From CAZCAC01 sp964496575 (GTDB taxonomy: Bacteria > Planctomycetota > UBA1135 > GCA-002686595): a stretch of DNA of 64,000 nt. Position 1 is the first letter of the stretch, and every line of letters starts with the position of its first letter. The stretch lies in assembly GCA_964496575.1 (NCBI GenBank), contig CAZCAC010000003.1, positions 1-64,000 on the forward strand, in the 5' to 3' direction. Below are positions 44,598 to 53,117 of the stretch, piece after piece. The translations under genes were made by a program, and so were the position numbers. Under the pieces are notes generated by a model. The model was not told where the DNA came from and did no database searches. It was given only the letters and a program-made list of their open reading frames with translations.

Positions 44598-46139
44598 TCA
44601 GAACGCGCGCCGCTGGCTCGAGGAGGGGATGCCCAGGATCTTGCGGTACTTGGTCACCGTTCGCCGGGCGATCCTGATCTTCTCGTCCGCCTGGAGCCGA
44701 TTGGCGATCTCCTCGTCGGAGAGGGGCTTGCTCGAGTCCTCGGCCTCGACCAGCTCCTTGATGCGCTGCTGGATGCTGACCTGGCTGGCGACCTCTCCGT
44801 TGCCCTTGGCCGTCCCGCCGCTGAAGAAGTACTTCAGGGGGAAGATTCCCCGCGGCGTCTGCGCGTACTTGCCGTTGACCGCGCGGCTGACCGTCGAGAT
44901 GTGCACGTGAACCTCGTCCGCGACCTCCTGCATGCGCAGCGGCTGCAGGGCGGAGAGCCCGCGGTCGAGGAAGGGACGCTGGCGGACGAAGATCACCTTC
45001 GCGATCCGCTCGAGGGTGCTCTGTCGCTGGCTGACCGCGTCGATGAACCAGCGAGCCGATTCCAGTCGTTTCTTGAGCCACACCTCGGTCTGGTCGCCGC
45101 GGGCGGCATCCTTGAGGAGCCGGCGATAGGTCGGGGAGAGGCGCAGCCGGGGGAGGCGCTCGCGCTCGAGCCGGACGACGTACTCCCCCTCGAACTCCTC
45201 GACGATCACGTCGGGCACGATCACCGACGCCCCCGACTCCTGGTAGTCGGCTCCCGGCGCGGGGTCCAGCCGACGCAGGTGCTCGAGAGAGTCCTTGATC
45301 GCCTCGATCGGCTGCCCGGTCGCCTTCGCGATCCGCGGGAGTCGGTTGTGCTCGACGTCCTCGAGGTGGTCCGCGACGATCGTCCGCAGGAGCGGCATCG
45401 GGTGGTCGAAGTGGTCGATCTGGAGGAGCAGCGCCTCGCGCAGGTCCACCGCTCCGAGCGCGGGATGGATCAGTTCGCGAAGCCGCTCGAGCACGCCGAA
45501 GAGCTCGTCGACGCCGACCGGCCCACCGGGACAGGGTTCGACACCCTCGTTCTCCTCCCGCCCGTCCGGTCCCCCATCGCCGGCGGGTGCGGCGGCCGGA
45601 ACCGGGAGCTCCACCGTGGGACACTGCTCGGCGAGCTCGTCCAGCCCCTCGGGCAGGTAGCCGCGGTCGTCGAGGGAGAAGATCAGGAACTCGGCGATGG
45701 CGCGGTCGCGAGGGTTCAGGTCGATGAAGGCCAGCTCCTCGCTGAGGGCCTCGGCCATGGTGTGCGGGGAATCGGGCGTGTTGGCCAGGGCCTGCAGCTT
45801 CCGATCGCCCTCCTCGCCGTCTCCGGAGATCATGCGAGAGCCGTCTCCGTAGTCGCGGTCGAGTCGCTCGAGGTCGTCGAGCATGCGCTGGACCGCCTCC
45901 TGGTCGCCCTCGGCGGCGCTCGCCACCTCGGCCGCGCCCTCGCCGGAAGCGTCGTTTCCGTCGGCGTCCTCGTCCGTGGAGGGTGCTTCCTCCAGCATCG
46001 GATTCTCGACCAGCTCCTGCTCGATCCGCTCCTGCAGATCGAGCGCCCCCAGCTGGAGGATCTTCATCGCCTGGATCATCTGCGGCGACTGAACCAGTCG
46101 CTGTTCCAGGCGGGCGGATTGATGGAGTCCTAGTTTCAA
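44598..46139 (-). CDS. rpoN: RNA polymerase sigma-54 factor
   Basis: Directs RNA polymerase to -24/-12 promoters and requires AAA+ activators. The 513-residue protein begins KLGLHQSARLEQRLVQSPQ, the Gln/Leu-rich region I bound by activators. An acidic region II (about 50-95) follows, then the core-binding domain. The HTH is QEVADEVHVHISTVSRAVNGKY, and the C-terminal RpoN box is ARRTVTKYRKILGIPSS. A TTG at 46139 is the likely start. Two sigma-54 activators are encoded in the same window (33177-34628 and 49520-50890). Confidence 0.95.
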   Translation of the reverse strand: MKLGLHQSARLEQRLVQSPQMIQAMKILQLGALDLQERIEQELVENPMLEEAPSTDEDADGNDASGEGAAEVASAAEGDQEAVQRMLDDLERLDRDYGDGSRMISGDGEEGDRKLQALANTPDSPHTMAEALSEELAFIDLNPRDRAIAEFLIFSLDDRGYLPEGLDELAEQCPTVELPVPAAAPAGDGGPDGREENEGVEPCPGGPVGVDELFGVLERLRELIHPALGAVDLREALLLQIDHFDHPMPLLRTIVADHLEDVEHNRLPRIAKATGQPIEAIKDSLEHLRRLDPAPGADYQESGASVIVPDVIVEEFEGEYVVRLERERLPRLRLSPTYRRLLKDAARGDQTEVWLKKRLESARWFIDAVSQRQSTLERIAKVIFVRQRPFLDRGLSALQPLRMQEVADEVHVHISTVSRAVNGKYAQTPRGIFPLKYFFSGGTAKGNGEVASQVSIQQRIKELVEAEDSSKPLSDEEIANRLQADEKIRIARRTVTKYRKILGIPSSSQRRAF

Positions 46140-46280
46140 CGGGACGGCGGACTTCGAGGGGGATGGATCGTGGTGAAGGACCGAGCGGGGCGAACGTTAC
46201 CCCACGTTCGATTATAGACCAAAGCCGTCTCCAGCCCCGGATCGCACGCCGCCTTTGTCTTCGAGGATCCTGTCGCCGTC

Positions 46281-47855
46281 TCAGGGGCGCGAGAGGGACA
46301 TCGAGAGCCCCAGGGAGGCCTCCGCTGCCGGCGATCCCGCCGCGCTCGCACCGACCATCTCGCTCCAGCTCGCGCCGTCGACGGCGCGGTGGGGGAGCTG
46401 GATCGCGGCGAGGCTGGTCTCGTCCTTCCGGCGGTGCTCGATCTCGTGGGTCCGGGCCACCCAGGCGGTGGCGGCGACCTCGCCGTGGGCCAGCCGGCCC
46501 TGCCAGGCGAGGCCGTCGAAGGCGTGCTCGACGATCGGTGAGGGCATCCAGGTGTTGGGTGCGATCTCCGCCTGGTATCCGGTGAGCAGCGTGCGCTCCA
46601 CGCCGACCAGGAGGCGGGCCGCCTCGCCCCCGGCGACTGGGAAGGAAGCGCGGAAGTCGCCCTGCGTGATCTCGACGCGGGCGGTCTCCCGCCGCGGTGC
46701 TTCGAGGGTGCGGACCAGCTCGGGGAGCCTCGCTGGAGCGCCGCCCTTCTCCCGGGCGGCCGAGATCAGGATCAGCGTCTCCCCGACGTGCTGCGGAGCG
46801 CGCAGGTTCCCCGCACCGCCGCGGCTCCCACCGCGCGGTCGCGATTCGACGGCACTGACGATCCCGGAAGCGGACAGGGATTGGGCGAAGGGGCCGAGGG
46901 CCTTCAGGGAGAGCTGATCGTCGAGGGCGGCGCCGGGATCGAACGACGGCAGGGTGCGCCCGCGACCGGAGAGGAGGGCGACGTCGAGGGCGCGCCAGCC
47001 GTTCTCCCCGAGCGTCGCCGGCTCGGCTTCCCCTTCGACGGTGATCCGCAGGTTCCAGTCCGGCTGCTCCAGCGGGGTGCCCTCGAGCTCGACGGTGAGG
47101 GACCCGCCGAGCGGGACGACGCCGGAGAAGGCGAGCGACACGGCGCTCACCACGGGCTGCTGGAAGTCGCCGAGGTCGGGAGTGCCCGGCTCGAACACCT
47201 CGATGCGCTGGAGCTCGGAGAGGTCGAGCAAGCCGCGCACGTGAACGCTTCGCCCGCCGTCGATTCGCGAGGGGATGAGGTGCAGGGTCTTGCCGGTGAA
47301 CGCGCTGCCGACGATCGGCGCCGCGACCCCCGAATCGGTGGCGACCTCGATGTCGTAGCTGCCGAGGAAGCGGATCCGCTCGCGCGGTCCGAAGGCGATC
47401 TCGTCGCCGGAGGTCACGGTGCCGCCCCAACGTCGCGCCTCGTGAGCCACCCCGTTCGCCGCGGCCCGGGGCGAGGGCTCGAGCAGCGCGGTGACGACCA
47501 GCCGGTTGCGCCGACCCGCCGCGTCGAGTCCATCGACCTGCGCCCGGGCCCATTCCAGGTCCTCGGGGGTTCCGCGCACCAGGAGCGGCGGCGAGAAGGG
47601 GAACACCTCGACCGTGGCGTCGCCGCCGGCGGCCGCCGCCTGCAGGAGTCCGCCGACGTCGCTCGGCTGCAGGGCCGAACGCGCCCCGCCGAACCGCTCG
47701 GTGAACTCCTCGTCGAGGCGCAGGTGGTGCCCGTCGGTGAGCGGGGGGAACCCCACCGAGTCGGCGCGCTCCTCGCACACGGAGGGCAGCGGCAGGGTGG
47801 TCCACTCCCCCTGAACGGGAGCGAGAGGGGCGAGGAGGAGCAGCAGTGTCGACAT
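46281..47855 (-). CDS. Secreted protein of unknown function
   Basis: A 524-residue protein with an N-terminal signal peptide (MSTLLLLLAPLAPVQG). The segment around residues 45-120 (ALQPSDVGGLLQAAAAG, ATVEVFPFSPPLLVRGT) resembles the short alpha/beta N-domains of secretin-like proteins. The rest is beta-rich and ends in EASLGLSMSLSRP. No catalytic motif is seen. The ATG at 47855 begins the signal peptide; the open frame extends further upstream without coding character. It lies 141 bases upstream of rpoN on the same strand. A 255-bp gap separates it from the divergent FHA-like gene, where I see no confident regulatory site. Confidence 0.65.
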   Translation of the reverse strand: MSTLLLLLAPLAPVQGEWTTLPLPSVCEERADSVGFPPLTDGHHLRLDEEFTERFGGARSALQPSDVGGLLQAAAAGGDATVEVFPFSPPLLVRGTPEDLEWARAQVDGLDAAGRRNRLVVTALLEPSPRAAANGVAHEARRWGGTVTSGDEIAFGPRERIRFLGSYDIEVATDSGVAAPIVGSAFTGKTLHLIPSRIDGGRSVHVRGLLDLSELQRIEVFEPGTPDLGDFQQPVVSAVSLAFSGVVPLGGSLTVELEGTPLEQPDWNLRITVEGEAEPATLGENGWRALDVALLSGRGRTLPSFDPGAALDDQLSLKALGPFAQSLSASGIVSAVESRPRGGSRGGAGNLRAPQHVGETLILISAAREKGGAPARLPELVRTLEAPRRETARVEITQGDFRASFPVAGGEAARLLVGVERTLLTGYQAEIAPNTWMPSPIVEHAFDGLAWQGRLAHGEVAATAWVARTHEIEHRRKDETSLAAIQLPHRAVDGASWSEMVGASAAGSPAAEASLGLSMSLSRP

Positions 47856-48110
47856 GATCTGGTCCGGTTTCTGGTCCCCGGGAGGGCCCGGAGGGGCGGG
47901 TACGAGAGAGGATAGTCCCCCTCGGGGAGAGGGGCTACGCATCCGGGGTGGCCCGCCCTTCTCCTCGACCGGGTCGGGCGGTTCCCTTGACCCCCTGGAC
48001 GGTGCCGGACGGGCGCTGTTATCCAGGTAACGGCGCTTTTCCAGGCGGGTAGTGCCCGCTCGGGCCCCTTCCACGCCCCTCCTCTTTGGCGTGCATCTTC
48101 ACCCCGAATC

Positions 48111-48929
48111 GTGTACTCCTTTGCCGTGAACGAATCCTGGCTCGAAATCGAAGTGGGAGGCGTGACCTCCCGGGCGGACCTCAGCTCCGGCCTGACCCGC
48201 CTCGGCGGCGAGGGCTGCGACGTCGTGATCCCCGGCGCGCCGGGAGGGGAGCTCCACGTCTGGAGCGATCCGGCCAAGGTGATCCACATCTCCGGCGACA
48301 CCTCCCCGGTGGTCGGTGGCGTTCCGGTGGTCGAGTCGGAGCTGACCAGCGGCGAGACGATCGTCTGGGGCTCGGTCCAGATGGTCTACCGCGACGCGCG
48401 TCCGGTGCTGGAGGAGGTCGCCCTCGAGGCCCCCGCTGCCCCGGCCCCGGCCCCGGGTCCCGCTCAGGCGGCGCCGAAGCGGCCCACCGCGGCTCCGCCG
48501 GCGATCGACCCGACCGAGCGGGCCTGGGCGCGCGTGCGAGCGGGGCTCTCGATCGACCTGGGCCAGGCGGATCGGAAGGTGGTCCGCCGCTGGCAGGAAG
48601 CGGTACTGCGGAACGAGTTCAACGCCGACGCGTGCGCCCGCGAGGTGCTCGCCGAGCACTCGATGCAGCACGACGATCCGCGGCTGGTCGAGCGCGCCGG
48701 GCGGCTCCTGCGCGACTTCCTGATGGCGAGCCTGCAGCGCGGTGTGCACGGCGCCAGCCGCAAGATCCGCGCGCAGGCGCGCAGCGGCACCGCCTACATC
48801 GTGGCCAATGCGATCGCCATCTCGGTCTACACCCTGATCCTCCTGGCGGTCGGCGTGCTGGTTCGCCTGAAGTGGAATACCAGCTTCGATGCGCTGTTCG
48901 ATTTCGTCCTCGGACGGGGGATGGAGTGA
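48111..48929 (+). CDS. FHA-like protein with C-terminal membrane anchor
   Basis: A 272-residue protein. Residues 8-105 resemble a forkhead-associated beta sandwich (WLEIEVGGVTSRADLSSGLTRLG, VVIPGAPGGELHVW), but the phosphothreonine-binding Ser, Asn and His residues are not evident. An Ala/Pro linker (about 105-135) leads to a helical region, and a membrane segment sits near residues 223-248 (IVANAIAISVYTLILLAVGV). GTG at 48111 or GTG at 48126 could start it. It precedes a GGDEF-like and an NtrC-like gene, so it may belong to a signalling unit. Confidence 0.6.
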   Translation: MYSFAVNESWLEIEVGGVTSRADLSSGLTRLGGEGCDVVIPGAPGGELHVWSDPAKVIHISGDTSPVVGGVPVVESELTSGETIVWGSVQMVYRDARPVLEEVALEAPAAPAPAPGPAQAAPKRPTAAPPAIDPTERAWARVRAGLSIDLGQADRKVVRRWQEAVLRNEFNADACAREVLAEHSMQHDDPRLVERAGRLLRDFLMASLQRGVHGASRKIRAQARSGTAYIVANAIAISVYTLILLAVGVLVRLKWNTSFDALFDFVLGRGME

Positions 48930-48987
48930 CCCGCCCCCCCTCCGGCGACTACAGAAGAGAATCCCACCGAACCCCGGCCAGCCGACG

Positions 48988-49512
48988 ATGAGCGACTCCA
49001 GCAAGGCGAGAGACGGCTCGACACCCGCGATGTACTCCCTCGCGCAGATCCAGCACCTGATGCGCGTCGAGTTCGGGCGCGCGCAGCGCTACAGCTACCC
49101 GATCATCTGCCTGGTCTTCTCGATCGACTCGCTGGGCACGCTGCGCGACCGCTACGGCTACGACGCCAAGGAGGAGGTATTCGCGAAGGTGGTCGACCTG
49201 GTGGTGGACGCGACGCGCAGCTGCGACTATCTCGGCCGGCTTCCCGACGATCGGCTGATGATCGTCGTGCCCCACACTCCGCCGGACGACGTCCAGATCC
49301 TGGCCGAGCGGCTGATCGAGCAGGTCGGCAAGCTCTCCGTGCCCTCGGTCGAGGGGGAGTCCCTCTCGCTCTCGGTCGGCGGCTCCTGGATGAAGAGCGG
49401 CGAGACGCTGTTCTTCGACGACCTGATGAAGACCGCGGAGCGCTGTTCCGCCGAGGTGAGCAGCGGGGGGGGCAACCGGTTCCTGCTGCGCGCTCCGGAG
49501 GGTCTGTTCTAG
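48988..49512 (+). CDS. Degenerate GGDEF-domain protein
   Basis: A 174-residue protein consisting almost only of a GGDEF-like domain: QHLMRVEFGRAQRYSYPIIC, FSIDSLGTLRDRYGYDAKEE, then SCDYLGRLPDDRLMIVVPHT, AERLIEQV and LSLSVGGSW. The signature GG(D/E)EF is replaced by LPDDR, so cyclic-di-GMP synthesis is not expected. Such domains can bind nucleotide or protein partners. It ends 7 bases before the response-regulator gene, indicating one operon. No membrane segment or sensor domain is present. Confidence 0.8.
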   Translation: MSDSSKARDGSTPAMYSLAQIQHLMRVEFGRAQRYSYPIICLVFSIDSLGTLRDRYGYDAKEEVFAKVVDLVVDATRSCDYLGRLPDDRLMIVVPHTPPDDVQILAERLIEQVGKLSVPSVEGESLSLSVGGSWMKSGETLFFDDLMKTAERCSAEVSSGGGNRFLLRAPEGLF

Positions 49513-49519
49513 GCTGCCC

Positions 49520-50890
49520 ATGCGAGTCCTCCTGGCCGACGACGAGGTCACCATCTCGGTGACGCTGGGCGACGCCCTCGAGGAGGCGGGTTTCGAGGTC
49601 GCCGTGGCGAACGACACCGACGAGGCGCTGGCCGCGCTCGACGCCGGGGGGATCGACCTCGTCCTGACCGACATCCGCATGCCCGGCGCCGGGGGCATGG
49701 CGGTGCTGGAGCGGGCGATCGAGCTCGACGCGGAGCGCCCGGTGATCATCATGACCGGCTTCGCGGCGATGGAGGATGCGGCGAGGGCGATCGAGGTGGG
49801 GGCGCGCTTCTACGTGCAGAAGCCCTTCCGCAACGACGCGATGGTGACCCTGGTCGAGACCTACGCGCGGATGCGCTCCCTCGAGCAGGAGAACCGCACG
49901 CTGCGCGAGCGGCTGGAGAGCGCCGAGGGCTTCGAGGGGATCGCCGGCAACTCCGAGGCGATGCGGGCCGTCTTCGACCGCGTGCGCACCGTCGCGCCCA
50001 CCGACGCCACGGTCCTGATCGAGGGGGAGAGCGGCACGGGCAAGGAGCGGATCGCCCGCGCGATCCACAGCGCCAGCGCGCGGAGCGAGGGCAGCTTCGT
50101 CGCCATCTCGTGCGCCGCGCTGCCCGAGAGCCTGCTCGAGGCGGAGCTGTTCGGCTTCGAGCGGGGCGCGTTCACCGACGCGCGCAAGGATCGCAAGGGT
50201 CGCTTCGAGCTCGCCGACGGCGGGACGTTCTTCCTCGACGACATCGACGACATGCCGCTCCCGACCCAGGTCAAACTGCTGCGCGTCCTGCAGGAGCGGG
50301 CGTTCGAGCGCCTGGGCTCGGAGAAGACGATCCTGATCGACATCCGCGTCCTCGCCGCGACCAAGGTCTCCTTGCGCGAGCTGGTGCGGGACGGGAAGTT
50401 CCGCGAGGACCTCTACTACCGGATCAACGTCGTCCCGATCGTGCTCCCGCCGGTTCGCGAGCGGCACGGCGACGTTCCCATCCTGTTGCAGCACCTGCTC
50501 GAGCGGCACGGCGGGGGGCGGGAGTTCACCCTCTCGTCCGCGACGAGGCGCGCCCTGGAGCGCTACCCCTGGCCCGGGAACGTGCGCGAGCTGGAGAACG
50601 CGGTCCAGCGCGCGATCGCCCTGGCCGGCCCGGGGCGGGAGCTGGCGGCGGAGGACCTCCTGCCCCTCGACCCCCGCTGGCGCGGGGCGACCGAGGTGGG
50701 GGACGAGGTGCGACCCCTGCGCGAGGTCCTGCGCGAGGCGGAGATCGCCCACCTGGAGCGCGCCCTGGAGGCTACCGGCGGCCACCGCACCCAGACCGCC
50801 GAGCTGCTCGGGATCTCCCGGAAGGTGCTCTGGGAGAAGATGCGCGACCACGAGATCGAGGGGCCGAAGAGCGGATCGGGTGATGACTGA
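49520..50890 (+). CDS. NtrC-family response regulator with altered sigma-54 loop
   Basis: A 456-residue protein: receiver (about 1-115; LLADDEVTISV, VLTDIRMPG with the phospho-Asp, KPFRN), AAA+ domain (about 140-360) and Fis-type HTH (RTQTAELLGISRKVLWEKM). Walker A (GESGTGKE) and FREDLYYRI are normal. The contact loop is GAFTDA in place of GAFTGA, and Walker B is FFLDDID where most have LDEI. Both changes should weaken sigma-54 activation, so it may be a repressor or activate poorly. The next gene, lpxH, overlaps its end by 8 bases. Confidence 0.88.
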   Translation: MRVLLADDEVTISVTLGDALEEAGFEVAVANDTDEALAALDAGGIDLVLTDIRMPGAGGMAVLERAIELDAERPVIIMTGFAAMEDAARAIEVGARFYVQKPFRNDAMVTLVETYARMRSLEQENRTLRERLESAEGFEGIAGNSEAMRAVFDRVRTVAPTDATVLIEGESGTGKERIARAIHSASARSEGSFVAISCAALPESLLEAELFGFERGAFTDARKDRKGRFELADGGTFFLDDIDDMPLPTQVKLLRVLQERAFERLGSEKTILIDIRVLAATKVSLRELVRDGKFREDLYYRINVVPIVLPPVRERHGDVPILLQHLLERHGGGREFTLSSATRRALERYPWPGNVRELENAVQRAIALAGPGRELAAEDLLPLDPRWRGATEVGDEVRPLREVLREAEIAHLERALEATGGHRTQTAELLGISRKVLWEKMRDHEIEGPKSGSGDD

Positions 50891-51650
50891 GCGGGCGTCC
50901 CCCGCGGAGGTCCCGCTCGAGGAGGGCTCCGTGGTGATCTCCGACCTGCACCTCGATCCCGAGCGAGCCGAGGACTGTGCCGGATTCATCGATTGGATCG
51001 AGAGATTGGAAGCGCCGCGGCTGGCCGTCCTCGGCGACCTCTTCGACTACTGGGTCGGGCCCTACCACCAGGGGCGGGAGGGCTCGCAGGCGGTCATCCG
51101 CGCGCTGAGCGGGCTCACCGGACGCGGAACCCGGCTCGAGCTCCTGTGCGGCAATCGCGACTTCCTCCTGGAGGGGACGTTCGGGCGGGCCACCGGAGCG
51201 GCGGTCCATCCGGACGGCGTGCTGGGCCGGCTGGAGGGCGGCGGGCGCGCGCTCCTGCTGCACGGCGACGAGCTCTGCACGCGCGATCTCGCCTACCAGC
51301 GGCTGCGCCGGATCACGCGCTCGAGACTGGTTCAGGGACTCGGGCCCCGACTGCCGCACTGGATCAGCTCGAGGGTCGCGCGCCGGCTGCGCCGTGCCTC
51401 GCAGCGCGCGCTTCTTGGGAAGACCTCCGAGGAGAAGGCGCTGCAGGTCGAGGCGTGCCGCGAGGCGGCGCGGCGCCTCGCGGCCACGACCCTCGTCTGC
51501 GGCCACGCCCACGAGCCGCGGGACGAGGCGGTCGGGGAGACGCTGCGCTGGATCGTGCTCGGCGCCTTCGGGGAGGAGCGCGATGCTCTGCGCGTCGGTG
51601 CGGAGGGGCGGCTGGAGCTCCTGACGAGCGGAGCGGAGCGGACACGATGA
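50883..51650 (+). CDS. lpxH: UDP-2,3-diacylglucosamine diphosphatase
   Basis: Calcineurin-like phosphoesterase of 255 residues that hydrolyses UDP-2,3-diacylglucosamine to lipid X in lipid A synthesis, at the inner membrane face. All metal motifs are visible: VISDLHLD, VLGDLFDYWVG, CGNRDFLLEG, LLHGDELC, CGHAHEP. The insertion between them (about 140-185) is the Arg-rich cap that contacts lipid. The ATG at 50883 is preferred over a GTG three bases earlier. The stop overlaps the cmk start (ATGA). It indicates a lipid-A-containing outer membrane. Confidence 0.9.
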   Translation: MTERASPAEVPLEEGSVVISDLHLDPERAEDCAGFIDWIERLEAPRLAVLGDLFDYWVGPYHQGREGSQAVIRALSGLTGRGTRLELLCGNRDFLLEGTFGRATGAAVHPDGVLGRLEGGGRALLLHGDELCTRDLAYQRLRRITRSRLVQGLGPRLPHWISSRVARRLRRASQRALLGKTSEEKALQVEACREAARRLAATTLVCGHAHEPRDEAVGETLRWIVLGAFGEERDALRVGAEGRLELLTSGAERTR

Positions 51651-52300
51651 TCATCGCCATCGACGGACCCGCGGGCGCGGGCAAGAGCACCATCGCCAGA
51701 CGCCTGGCCCGCGAGCTGGGACTCACGTTCCTGGACACCGGAGCGATGTACCGCGCGGTGGCCCTGGCCGCGCTGGAGCGGGGGATCGACCCCGCGGACG
51801 CGGAGGAGGTCTCGCGGCTCGCCGGGGCGCTCACGCTCGCCTTCGACGAGAGCGGGGCGATCTCGATCGACGGCGAGGCCGGCGAGCCGCGGATCCGCCA
51901 GGCGAGGGTGGACCGGACCGTCTCCACGGTGGCCGCCTACCCCGCCGTCCGCGCGACGATGGTGGCCAAGCAGAAGGATATCGCCGAGCGCGGGACCGGC
52001 GTCGTCGCCGAGGGGCGGGACACCACCACGGTGGTCTTTCCCGGAGCGGACTGGCGCTTCTTCCTCGACGCCAGCGTGGCCGAGCGGGCCCGCCGGCGCG
52101 CGGCGCAGGTCGGGACTCCGGAGCGGCTGGAGGAGATCGCCGGGGAGATCGCCGAGCGCGATCGCCTCGATTCGACCCGGGAGACCTCGCCCCTGCGTCA
52201 CGCGAGCGGGGTGCACCGGGTCGACACCGACGGCCTCTCGATCGAGGAGGTGGTCGCCCGGCTGCTGGAGCTGATCCGCAATGGAGGAGAGGACCGATGA
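51647..52300 (+). CDS. cmk: Cytidylate kinase
   Basis: Phosphorylates CMP/dCMP to the diphosphate with ATP. The 217-residue protein has the Walker A IAIDGPAGAGKSTIAR, then FLDTGAMYRAVALAAL, the CMP-binding AEGRDTTTVVFPGADWRFFLDAS (normally GRDIGTVVFPxA), and ERDRLDSTRETSPLRHA. It is translationally coupled on both sides (ATGA with lpxH and with plsC). The cmk-plsC-rpsA order is a common bacterial arrangement. Confidence 0.95.
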   Translation: MIIAIDGPAGAGKSTIARRLARELGLTFLDTGAMYRAVALAALERGIDPADAEEVSRLAGALTLAFDESGAISIDGEAGEPRIRQARVDRTVSTVAAYPAVRATMVAKQKDIAERGTGVVAEGRDTTTVVFPGADWRFFLDASVAERARRRAAQVGTPERLEEIAGEIAERDRLDSTRETSPLRHASGVHRVDTDGLSIEEVVARLLELIRNGGEDR

Positions 52301-52905
52301 GCGAGCGCTCCCTCGTCCGCAAGACCCTGGTCTACCGGCTGATCCGCACCGGGTGCATCCTCTACCTCGGCCTGCGGCACCGGATGAAGGTCGAGGGGCG
52401 GGAGAACGTGCCGGAGCGCGGCGGGACCCTGGTCGTCGCCAACCACCAGTCCTTCCTGGACATCCCCCTGATCGCCGCGGCGCTCCGCCGGCACGTCTGC
52501 TTCGTCGCCCGCCGCTCCCTGGCCGAATCGAAGCTGCTCGCCTTCATCATGCGCCAGTGCGGGGCGGTCCTGATCGACCGCGGGGAGACCGATCGCGGGG
52601 CGCTCCGGGAGATCGCGGCCCACCTCGAGGCGGGCGACCTGGTGGTGATCTACGGCGAGGGCACCCGGACCAAGGACGGTTCGGTGGGGGAGTTCAAGGG
52701 GGGCGCCCGGCTGATCGCCCGAAAATCGAAAGTGCCCCTGGTGCCCGCCTCGATCCACGGCTCGTACCAGATCTGGCCCCCCGGACGGAAGCGACCCGGG
52801 CCGGGGCGGATCGGGATCCGCTTCGCGCCCCCGGTCGATCCCCGGGCGAAGGACGCCCTGGAGCAGGTTCGGGCGGCGGTGATCGCGGGCCTGGGCGACT
52901 TCTGA
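52297..52905 (+). CDS. plsC: 1-acyl-sn-glycerol-3-phosphate acyltransferase
   Basis: Acylates lysophosphatidate to phosphatidate in phospholipid synthesis at the inner membrane. The 202-residue protein carries the HX4D catalytic motif in VVANHQSFLDIPLI and the substrate motif IYGEGTRTKDGSVGEFKGG. VPLVPASIHG is the typical third block. It overlaps cmk by ATGA. A 212-base leader then separates it from rpsA; I see no reliable promoter or regulatory structure in that gap. Confidence 0.92.
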   Translation: MSERSLVRKTLVYRLIRTGCILYLGLRHRMKVEGRENVPERGGTLVVANHQSFLDIPLIAAALRRHVCFVARRSLAESKLLAFIMRQCGAVLIDRGETDRGALREIAAHLEAGDLVVIYGEGTRTKDGSVGEFKGGARLIARKSKVPLVPASIHGSYQIWPPGRKRPGPGRIGIRFAPPVDPRAKDALEQVRAAVIAGLGDF

Positions 52906-53117
52906 GCCCCTCCCGACGTCCGGAGCGGGAGCTCGGGGACCCCAATCTTCCCGCCCTTTCCGTGGCGGCGAGAGGGGCTGGCCCGATACACTCCCGGTTC
53001 GGTCTGCACGGTGCAGGCCGACGGAGACGCCTGCCCGCCTCGGTCGCGGGGATGGCGTTCCTGTTTCGTCACTCTAGAGATGGCTCTCCCCGGAGGGCCC
53101 GCCCAAGCCAATAGCCA

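Noticed and set aside
44593..47805. 1070-codon minus-strand frame across rpoN and the next gene
   Set aside because: It is an out-of-frame Arg/Pro/Gly-rich reading; rpoN (RpoN box, HTH) and the secreted protein occupy the real frames.
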